The position numbers were made by a program, and so were the translations under genes. A stretch of 15,306 nucleotides of DNA from NCBI GenBank assembly GCA_036939755.1, contig JALLAZ010001360.1, positions 1-15,306 on the forward strand. The letters run 5' to 3'. The notes beneath the pieces were generated by a model. It was not told where the DNA came from. It did no database searches and saw only the letters and a program-made list of their open reading frames with translations. How positions within the stretch are numbered: position 1 is the stretch's first letter; every line of letters starts with the position of its first letter. This DNA is from Stephanodiscus triporus (lineage: Eukaryota > Bacillariophyta > Thalassiosirophyceae > Thalassiosirales > Thalassiosiraceae). This document shows positions 7,322 through 15,306 of the stretch, in pieces.

Positions 7322-10300
7322 TCAGTTATCCTGGACCGATTCTTCATTGTATTTAGTTGCAAAGAAGTAGTAATCAGTGAATCGTGGCTTGACTGGCAAG
7401 ACACAGGGTTCTCTTAGATCTATCCAGTCAGAACTTTCCTCCTCATCCGACATCGACATGCTAGTGGTCGCCTTACTCTGAAGCCATCGATCACTGTGAA
7501 GCCTTCGTTCGGTAGGGGTGTCGTCGTCCTGAGTTTTCTGCATTGACGCCCCGCTGATGAAATGGTTCAGTATGCAGAGGATGAAACACGCTGCCACCAA
7601 GATCCAAGATGCTTCCTCGACAGTGGCCTCAACTCTGAAGCATTGAGCATCATCTTCACTTAGGACTGCATAATACGACAGAGAAGAAAAAGTTCCCTTC
7701 AACTTGCCACAATAAACATTGACCATAAATTCGGAAACTCCGCCAAGTTGCCAAGCGGAAATAACGATCGATAGCACGTAAACCTCCATATACTGCCAAG
7801 CATAGAGAATCTCATTCAGTACCGTATTCCACAACCGTTGCTTCTTTGTCATTGGGAGAAACCATTCTGCTAACAAAGTGGCTGCTTGGGCCAAGGGCAC
7901 CAAGAATACTGTAATCACTAGCAAGGATGCAAGCGTACCAAGTCCAACAATATCTTTTGCCGTGTTGAGATAGCGAGCCTGTTCCATAATCATATTTGCC
8001 AGGCCAAACACGCTGTAGAAGTCTTTTGCTTGCTCAAACTGATTCCCGCTCTCTATAGCTAGGCCCACCAACCCAAATACTTCAATACCAAATGATGGGA
8101 GAACACATCCACATATTACAAGAATCACGAAGATAAAAAAGATGGCTGGCAATATCCAATTGACACTCCTCTTCATGATCGCCCGTTTGCTGGATGCCTC
8201 ATAGTCCAATGTGAAATCATGCGTTCGAAGACTTTTGGGATTATTGTTGGTGCTAGGGGGCACATTCCATTCAACTTCTTGAGCTTGAACAGCCGCCATG
8301 GAGCATTTGCGGTGGTAGTGAATAATGACGTGACTCGAAATTTGTGAAATTAATTGAGCCAACATGTTTGCGTATAATCCCCATAGCGGAATAACAAGCA
8401 TGTTAATTGAATACAAGCCCGAGGGAAGGAATGAGAGATTATCTGGGCTCTCAACTGATAGTCGAAACGATACTAGCGTCATGAGGAGAACGAAGACATC
8501 GATAATACTCCACTTTCCGAGGATTTCCATCCACTGCAATACGCTTCCTCGGCACTTGTATGGCATCCATCTTGTCGGAGCAAACCAAACGAAAAGACTT
8601 ATCAGCTGCTTTACATAGGGCCAGACACTGGACAAAACAGAATATTTTGGTAAGTATCAAAAACAGTGTGTGGAGTTCGAACAATAGCACCGTAAATACC
8701 CTCACCCAGAGAAAATTGCAATTAATATTGCTAATTCTTTTGCACCGGCATTCCACATTTCAATGGTCGATTTTGCCATTGAGAACTCAAAGAAACCATC
8801 GACGTTGAACGATTGACCCGCGAATGATCCACTGATATTGACTGTACCTCCGAGAGATATATGCCCACTCACAAACAGAGCAATATTTCCGACGATCACG
8901 ATGGGGATGAACATTCTCATAAAAAGAGGAACTTCGCTGCTTCGAACCAAAGAAGTCATTCGACGGTTCAAGTCCTTTTCTCGTTCTTTATCCTCACTTT
9001 GCATCTTCTCAAGTTCAAGCTTTTGCTTTATGTTAAGGGTCATCACCCAACGGTCATGGCGGCGTTTTGAGATACGTCCTGCAACAACATAGATGCCTGC
9101 TGCAATCACACTTGAAATGGCAATCACGCATATGGTCGCAATCAAGAATCCCTTGACGCCTCCGTCATCTTCGGTCGCAACCATCTCGTCGAACTTTATA
9201 CCTGAGAATTCTTCATTGTAAGACGGAGAATGTGGGCATCGAAATGCCGCCTCGGTTAACTTCTTGTCGAGTTGGTATTGAATGAAATCTCCACCTAACA
9301 GTTTGGAAATATAGTCAAGTATCACTTTGGCAACTTCCGTCGTGTCAGCAATAGCCTCTTGTGAACCTAACATAGATTCCATCTCGACTATCAGTGGTGA
9401 AGAGCATGTAACACACTTGATGTCAAGACTTGCTTCTGCGATGGAAAATGCAAGGTTTCTAAGAACGATTCCTGAGTCTGGATTCCCAACACGGATGCCA
9501 TACTTGTCAAGAATGGGGGTAACCACAGTTGCGAGCCAGCAGTCTAGGTTCATAATGTCTTGAAGCGGAAAGTTGACAAACAGCATTTCTTTGATCTGCA
9601 CAAGAACTTCGAGCATTACAGCTACACTCTTCAGGTTGAGTCCCAGCACGAGATCGTTGTAAACTTTGATGTCATTACCTTTTCCCTTGATCAGAAGTCT
9701 GAATTCCATCCTGACTGATTCTGAACCAGTACCAATCGAGGCTGTGTTATTCAGTACACTTGATTTTCCTTTAACCGGTTGAAGTATCCTGAGTGGGGCA
9801 CCGATACTATCAAGATTGGACACCTTCAAATCAGAGACTCCAAGTTCTATTGCTGCCACCAATCCATTAATAGCTACGTTAAGGTCTTGCTTAAAAGTTG
9901 TCCAGGGTAGTGAAGAATACCTCTCTCGTTTGATTGACATTTTGTCAATGATGCCACTAGGTCATTCAACTTAAGTCTCCCATTCCCGTTTGTGTTGGTA
10001 GTTAAATTCTCAATAAAGCTGTACAGTAACCTGAACAAATTTCCATACCGTGTATTACTGGCATAGTCTCTGTAGTCTACACAGGCAACCAGAAGCATGT
10101 CAGGCTTTGGTTGCGATTGTTGATCCACTACACTTTCTTCGGATGGCAGAAGGTCACTGAAGTCTACAATGCCATCCAGAGAACTGTCAGGCTCCAGACA
10201 TGCACCATTCCTTGCCCTGTCAACAAGCACCTGTAGCATATCATGAAGGATGGGACGCATGGTGATAGACGTGAAGGCTGGTATGGTGTCAAGGAGCGTT

Positions 10301-13300
10301 TGTTTGTATTCCGCATAAATTGCATTGGTAAAGCTCTGCATACTTTTGCTTGTACAGTCTGAAAGAAATCCGGAGATGCTAAAATCTGACATGTCTCCGA
10401 CATGCATCACAAATTCAGATAGGTTAATCGAATGAAGTGCCGAGAGAATGCAGGAGAAGATAGTTTCTGTGTTCATAATTGAACCAATCTTCAGCGGCCC
10501 CAATATATCTTGGTCCAGTGCCATGAGAAGAGACACATCAATAATGACATCCTTAAGAATCAACGAAACTGAGACGGTTTCTTTTTCTTCGGTGTTGAGA
10601 CCACCGTCTAGTAGCATTTGCACGTTTTTGCTAGACACGTCTTTGACCGACAATTCCATTGTCACCATCACACCTAACGTTTGAAGCTTGATACGGTTAC
10701 TAAGCCTGGTCGGGCCAGCTGCCTTGAGAATGTCAAATAGTGTGAATGAATCAAGTCCCACTAAAGTCACATGGTAAAGAGAGAACTTTACACCGCCTGC
10801 CTTGAATACTTCATATCCGAGTCCTTATTTTGTAAAGGGATTTCTTTACATGGAATCGTCTTTTTTACCGTCGTCGCGGGAACGGAGGACGACGGAGGGA
10901 AAGGAATTCTCAGCAACCCATCACTGTCCAAAATTGACAAGCGACGAATGCTTGAAATGCCAAGGTCTGGGGAGTCCTCTGCTCTTCCTCCTAGATAGCC
11001 ACGTACTTTAACCAATGCCCTGTCAGCCCAGCCAGAAGCGGATGCTAAATTTGTAAAGTCGATCAAGTTTGCGTCAATTGGTACATCGAGTTCAACATCT
11101 GCCGGTAACGGGATTTTTAGGCTGGAATGCTTTCGAGCAATCATGACCACCATAACTTGAGCTATATGAAATGCCACATAATATAAGCCATCTACCAAAT
11201 CGCGCGTCACTCTGAACGTTGGATAAACCTCGTTGGGTAGGGGTTTGCCGTAAGCTCTATCGTGTGGACAAAGCTGCGATGCTTGCAAGAGTCGTCTTTC
11301 GACTATGCTGCTGACCCAATCCCCTTGCAACATGTCCTTTACAATCAATAATGCCCTCGATTTCAGGCCACTGAAGAAGTCGTTCTCGTTGAGGAAATCA
11401 ACCATGGGACTCAAGTCCTTGAGCAAGGGATGGCTACAAGATAAGCACCTCATACTCACAAGGACATCAAACAGAATGTTGAAGTAGTGTATTCTCAGCC
11501 CGACACCAATACCCACAGGGGACTCATCCGGAAGGGGAATCATTGACAGCCAGCACGACAAGTTGAATAGGTCTCTCAGAGGAAATTTCATTAGCTTTGA
11601 CTCTTGCAATGTTGCAATTAATTCGGCAATCACCTCCATGGCTGGCAGGTGGAATTGCAAATCCATGACATCATTTGTAGCGATGGGCGACGTCGCGGCA
11701 TCACCGATCTCGAATGCGAGTTTGAGAGAAGCATTTAGAGGCTTGTCTACAACACCACCTAGACCGAATCGAATCCCAAGCAAATGGGCTGAGGACTCTC
11801 TCGGCGTTAGGAAGTTGACAGGACCGTGGAACGTATCCAGCCCTCTTATGACCAGGTCCGAGAGAGTGAGCCTTAGATTATCAGCGGCGAAGACCTTCCA
11901 CATGTGGAGCGAATTCTCCATTTTCAGGTCGGCCAACCTTCCATTTAACCTGACTACCCCATTTGCTCCATAATGACTATTGGTAATAGGAGAGATAAGC
12001 ACATCGTTGACCGCCAACAGTGCATCCTCCGCGGCATAATCATCTGAAGAGGCGAACAGATGGTCCTTGACTGCCTTCATGACAAACGGAAAGACGTCGC
12101 CATATTGGCCAACCGGCGAGGACACTGCTTGAAACATTTTTCTGAAATCGATATACTGGTCTGCAGTGACATCATTCATCTTGGGACATTTATCGACTTC
12201 CAACAACCACCCGACAAGCATTTTGTCCATTATATCGCACATGCAAGTCTGGAAGAAGTTAGGGATCGCACGTGACATTGAGCCCTTATACATTTCGAAC
12301 AACGCCATGGTACCGGAGGAAATCAGTCGGTCGATTCCATCATCGATAAATCCAGACAGCCTCGGGGGGCTGATGCCCCCTACTTTCATTGTCAGTTCTG
12401 CCACCTTCGCCACGTCGACGACACTCAAGAGACATGGCAGAAAGTTCTTCGTGTGTAGCATTGAACCCAGCTCGAGATCCCCCAACCTCTCGGCATTAAT
12501 CCCGACAAAAATAGACAGGTCGACCTCGATATCGGTCACATTGAACGCAACCACAAATCTTTCTTTGATGTGAGAATAGTCATCGCGGGCGGACGATATG
12601 ATGATCACGTCGGACTGCGACGATGATCGCATCTCCATTACCATATCTATGACCACTGATAGACAATCCAACCTCAGCGTGTTCCGCAACGTGTAGTTCC
12701 CAATGGCATCCAGCATGTTTAGCTCGTTAAAAGAGTCAAGTCCCAGTATTATGGACAAAATTGATATGGTCATTTCAGTGAGCAAGCCGTGTCCCTGGAA
12801 TATCACGCCATCGCCTCCGGCCGTATCAAAGAAAAGTGAGGGATCAACGTCAAACCGGCCGCCCTCGTCAAGGAAATGTTCACGAAAGAGGACGTTAATC
12901 CCAAAGTAGCCACCGGACCCCATCAGATCTCGTCTCAGATAGCACCTGAGTTCATTCAACGCTAAATTGATCCACATTAGCGATGACAACTCGCGAAAAT
13001 TCATATATGCCGGCTGGATCTCCCCCTTCATGGTCGTTAAAATTGTTGGGATAATCTCGTTCCTCTCCACCCACACGGGGGAGGTGCGGTGTAAATCCAA
13101 GGGCTCAAGATGCTGTCGAATCCTCTCCCCTATGTCGAGCAGCAGATAATCGAGAGCACCATGGCTGTTGATGTCCCCCTCTCCCGCTAACTTCCAGAGC
13201 TCATCGCACACAACGTCTTGCACTATCCCCTCAACAAACCCCCTCATAGATCCTGTCATGATCAAGCCTATCATCCCCAGCCCGTTGTCATCAAATATCA

Positions 13301-13891
13301 ATTCGGAAAATCGAGTAGGGACGTTGCAGGCCGACACAATTGCATCATGGGGTGGACTGTCAAGATCCGCTGAGATGAACGTCACCGTGACAGACGCCGA
13401 GCTGGATGGGTCGAGCCTCACAGAGCCACCCCCCCCCCACCGAACAATATCGTCCTCTTGTATTTCCACCAAAAAATGCAATTCGCAGAAAGTCCGGATA
13501 TGTCGATTTGCAGTCCAACGGATGTGTAATCGTTGGTGGAGTCAGTGCGCGAGGAGAGGCGCACGTCCTCCACGCGCAGGTCGGTGCAGGTTAATTGGGA
13601 GATGGTGACGTCTGATCCTGACTGGGATACAGTCATGTCGGGAAAACGGAGGTAATTCTTGGATAGAAGTCCAGTAAGTGCGGAGAAATCCCGCAAGCTC
13701 GTTCTTGTCGAATCATCTTTAGGCAACAGGGGATCTCTGTCGACAAATCTCATTGATCCCATGGACACCTCTGCTTCGGAAAAAGACATGGACATGGACA
13801 TGATTTCCCCACCACCAGAGACAGCAATGCATGTCAGCACAGCAAGGAAGCAATAAGTCGGATTCATGATTGCTTTGGTTGGATAAAACAT
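7322..13891 (-). CDS. Large TULIP (BPI/LBP-like) - PqiA-like fusion membrane protein (about 2,118 aa, four exons, one frame break)
   Basis: Proposed exons: 13891-10869, 10800-9921, 9852-8706 and 8627-7322. ATG at 13891 (alternative 13867) precedes a signal peptide core CFLAVLTCIAV. The next 200 residues follow the BPI/LBP/CETP N-terminal pattern: VGLQIDISG, WWKYK, a glycine turn, SVTVTF, a Cys at SACNV and a second at VVCDEL. Four repeats marked by [GN]LD[ST][FI] follow (near 12735, 11836, 10752 and 9810), arranged as two tandem A-B pairs. The B copies share NLSCWL/NLDCWL, CLSCSHPL/CVTCSSPL and LCPHD/RCPHS. About nine membrane segments come next (TM1 about 9158-9072). GKWSIIDVFVLL (near 8512) and AWQYMEVYVLS (near 7780) resemble the paired PqiA/LetA signatures. 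The tail is cytosolic and acidic. BPI-like domains bind lipid and PqiA works in bacterial intermembrane lipid traffic, so lipid transfer is the inferred role. Frame changes within a 10-G run at 13429-13438. Confidence 0.65.
8628..8705 (-). other. 78-nt intron 3 of the TULIP-PqiA gene
   Basis: On the minus strand the donor is TCTGG|GTGAGG and the acceptor TTTTGTCCAG|TGTCTGG. It lies inside a membrane-associated stretch: splicing fuses AILIAIFSG to VWPYVKQLISLF with the glycine codon rebuilt (GG|T). The unspliced frame stops immediately (TGA at 8704-8702). Confidence 0.85.
9853..9920 (-). other. 68-nt intron 2 of the TULIP-PqiA gene
   Basis: On the minus strand the donor is GAGAGAG|GTATTC and the acceptor GGTGGCAG|CAATAG. 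Phase is correct (G|CA), joining KCQSNER to AIELGVSDL. Both reading frames happen to stay open across this stretch, so simple ORF finding shows two overlapping frames. An alternative acceptor six nt downstream (AATAG) is also in frame. A one-base frameshift is the competing explanation. Confidence 0.65.
10801..10868 (-). other. 68-nt intron 1 of the TULIP-PqiA gene
   Basis: On the minus strand the donor is ACGACG|GTAAAA and the acceptor TATTCAAG|GCAGG, phase 0, joining VPATT to AGGVKFSLYHV. The downstream frame has a TAA within the intron, so splicing is required. An alternative pair (CCAT|GTAAAG with AAGGCAG|GCGG, 53 nt) is also in phase and cannot be ruled out by eye. Confidence 0.65.
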
Positions 13892-14219
13892 AATTGCCTC
13901 TTGTTCATGACATGTCTTGGCACTGCCATATCGTTCATGGCGGTAAGTAACATCTAGAATAGCGTATTGATTCCAACAGGGCTGGAAAGCCGTCGGCAAT
14001 AAGTTGAGCGATGTTTCTCGTTTTTGTATTGATTCCTTTTTAACAAACTAGGTACCTTGTCCTGTAGATTTGATGGGAATTCAAAAAAGGGCGATGTTTC
14101 ATAACTCATACGGCCTCACCATGGATGGATAACGGGGACACTACTTCTTTACTCATTCATCATCTTTTTCCTGGAGTCACAATCCCCATTCGCCAGCCGC
14201 CCGAAATATTTCAGTCACA
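13892..14219. promoter_or_regulatory. Divergent promoter region (TULIP-PqiA gene / secreted Lys-Ser-rich gene)
   Basis: A 328-bp spacer drives two secreted or membrane proteins in opposite directions. GCGATGTTTC occurs twice in direct orientation (14008-14017 and 14091-14100), a possible shared factor site. A small palindrome GACATGTC lies at 13908-13915. The open minus-strand frame extends to 13999 but contains no ATG above 13891, so I treat that part as 5' UTR. No TATA box was identified with confidence. Confidence 0.45.
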
Positions 14220-14939
14220 ATGAAGTTCATCAACTGCATCGTTTCCGCCACAATGATTGCGGCCTTCGGCATCCAGGGTGGGTACAGTAAGGAAGAACCC
14301 ACCATCCGCATCCACCCTGATGGGCGCGGCCATGGCTGGCGAGGCGGCACAGGCTATCCCGGAAAGGGGGAGGAAAGAGGGCGTCACCTTGAACAAGAAG
14401 TCTTCACGTCCATGTCTATGAGTGTAGGTTTCATTCAACCATTTGGAGGAATCATAGGAGTAGAAACCCAATTGAAGAATTCGCCAAAAGAGGAGAAGTC
14501 GTCTAAGAAGTCTCCAACCACGGTGATCAAGGCACCAGGGGAGAAGAACTCATTCAAGAGCAACAAGGCACCAGGGGAGAAAAACTCATTCAAGAGCAAA
14601 CTATCAAAGTCTTCAAAGTTTTCCAAGACTTACTATCTTGATGACCAGTGTGAATCATGCACTGGACTTTATGCCTTGTTCATGGAGAAGGGGTGTTCTG
14701 ACTTGACTATGAATAACCCCTTGAACGAGTGTTATGCACTCCCTGCCCTCAAAAAGCTTGCACTCGATCTGGCCCCCAAGTGTGCGCTACTCATGCTGTA
14801 TGGCCTCCTAGGTAAATGTAATGAAATTGACTTGAAGACCTGTTCTGAGTCAGCTGGTGGGGATATTATGTTTGGGGTGAAATTGGAGGACTTGAATGAG
14901 TTAGTTCGCGTGCATCTCCCTGGCGACTTCCCCTTCTAG
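14220..14939 (+). CDS. Secreted Lys/Ser-rich protein with silaffin-like features (239 aa)
   Basis: The ATG at 14220 opens a signal peptide (MKF, then hydrophobic IVSATMIAAFGI). A Gly/Arg/His-rich segment and SMSMS (near 14410) follow. Residues about 86-136 are rich in Lys and Ser and contain KEEK, KSSK, a 12-residue tandem repeat starting KAPGEKNSFKS (104-115 and 116-127) and the run K127-xx-K130-xx-K133-xx-K136. The C-terminal part has seven cysteines (144, 147, 159, 171, 188, 200, 208) in a probably helical, disulfide-bonded fold. Signal peptide plus regularly spaced lysines among serines recalls diatom silaffins and other silica-associated proteins, where lysine clusters direct proteins to silica; the role here is inferred. 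The cysteine domain is not typical of silaffins and faintly recalls saposin spacing. It shares its promoter region with the TULIP-PqiA gene. Confidence 0.8.
   Translation: MKFINCIVSATMIAAFGIQGGYSKEEPTIRIHPDGRGHGWRGGTGYPGKGEERGRHLEQEVFTSMSMSVGFIQPFGGIIGVETQLKNSPKEEKSSKKSPTTVIKAPGEKNSFKSNKAPGEKNSFKSKLSKSSKFSKTYYLDDQCESCTGLYALFMEKGCSDLTMNNPLNECYALPALKKLALDLAPKCALLMLYGLLGKCNEIDLKTCSESAGGDIMFGVKLEDLNELVRVHLPGDFPF
14528..14599 (+). repeat. 36-bp tandem duplication inside the secreted Lys/Ser-rich gene
   Basis: Two adjacent 36-nt copies (14528-14563 and 14564-14599) differ at one base (GAAGAAC versus GAAAAAC). Each encodes the 12-residue unit beginning KAPGEKNSFKS, so the duplication keeps the frame. 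The single silent change implies a recent event. Confidence 0.95.
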
Positions 14940-15306
14940 AAGGTAATAGTGGATATGTTTTTGATGTGGACCTGTCAGTTATGGTAGTATGTTTATGTAA
15001 GCAGGTGATCTGGAGTTGAAGTAGAGTCTACTAATGATGACTAAAAGTAAAGTCGTAAGAGTAAATGATACTAGAGAGTATAAGTATTGACACAACGTGA
15101 AGTGCTACTGCGCCATCGTTGACGAGGCCGCGCCACGACCGCTCTCCCCTAAGCCGCGTCGGCCGATTGCGGCGCAAACAGGAGGGGGGTACGGCGGGGG
15201 GTGAAGTGTTCTTCTCAGAAATGTTCAATTGAAGTAAGCTGTTTATGTTGGTGTGTTATGTTTAATGTAAGACGGTGCTCTGAAGTTGATATCTGCAGTC
15301 TATTGA
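14940..15306. other. 3' flank without a supported gene; diverged direct repeat and GC-rich patch
   Basis: This 367-bp stretch holds the 3' UTR of the secreted protein gene. Two related segments, about 14975-15037 and about 15240-15306, share ATGTTT-ATGTAAG, the GGTG-TCTG core, AGTTGA and AGTCTA with scattered differences. Between them, about 15109-15205, is a GC-rich patch in otherwise AT-rich sequence. A 65-codon minus-strand frame (15228-15031) crosses it but shows no domain, and I do not call it a gene. Confidence 0.5.

Noticed and set aside
13892..13999. N-terminal extension of the TULIP-PqiA protein from a TTG codon
   Set aside because: There is no ATG above 13891, and the extension would bury the signal peptide.
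14644..14845. Saposin-like domain in the secreted protein
   Set aside because: Cysteine spacing only loosely matches and there are seven rather than six cysteines, so I describe it without a family name.
15031..15228. 65-codon minus-strand frame with a hydrophobic end
   Set aside because: Composition follows the GC-rich patch; the hydrophobic part comes from AT-rich DNA; no motif or splice context supports it.
1..15306. tRNA, rRNA, CRISPR, insertion sequences, viral or toxin genes
   Set aside because: I looked on both strands and saw no cloverleaf, spacer-repeat array, transposase, terminal repeats or viral or toxin hallmark.

Overview
The window looks like nuclear DNA of a stramenopile alga, most likely a diatom. 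Reasons: short GT-AG introns (68-145 nt) inside otherwise intact reading frames, an HSF-type regulator of the sort expanded in diatoms, a lysine/serine-rich secreted protein resembling silica-associated proteins, and SMSMS tracts. No bacterial operon layout, tRNA, rRNA, CRISPR array or complete mobile element was seen. The diatom assignment is inference.

From left to right there are five genes. (1) Positions 3-2681 (+), 5'-truncated by the window edge: a nuclear regulator carrying in one frame a Myb repeat, an HSF DNA-binding domain, an MBD-like segment, a two-part CXC/CRC domain and two C2HC zinc fingers. (2) Positions 2964-5536 (-): two exons joined across a 74-nt intron, encoding an 832-residue protein whose C-terminal third is two copies of an F-box followed by a C2H2 finger; the intron splits the first finger. 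(3) Positions 5767-7018 (+): three exons, an NAD-dependent SDR/epimerase resembling uronate dehydrogenases. (4) Positions 7322-13891 (-): one very large gene that a naive ORF search breaks into five pieces. Joined across three short introns and one probable G-tract indel it encodes about 2,100 residues: signal peptide, BPI/LBP-like (TULIP) lipid-binding N-terminus, a duplicated two-repeat extracytoplasmic region, then about nine membrane segments with two PqiA/LetA-like signatures. (5) Positions 14220-14939 (+): a secreted 239-residue Lys/Ser-rich protein with a 12-residue tandem repeat, a KxxKxxKxxK cluster and a seven-cysteine C-terminal domain.

Genes 1/2 and 3/4 are convergent; 2/3 and 4/5 are divergent and share short promoter regions (230 and 328 bp). 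The 2/3 promoter holds a striking cluster of palindromes. The last 367 bases carry no supported gene but contain a diverged direct repeat.

The most interesting object is gene 4, a eukaryotic protein that appears to fuse a BPI-like lipid-binding ectodomain to a PqiA-like membrane domain. This would be a one-polypeptide parallel to the bacterial PqiA/PqiB lipid-transport pair. Gene 1, with up to five kinds of DNA-binding module in one chain, is second. All domain calls come from reading motifs by eye and were not checked by profile search.
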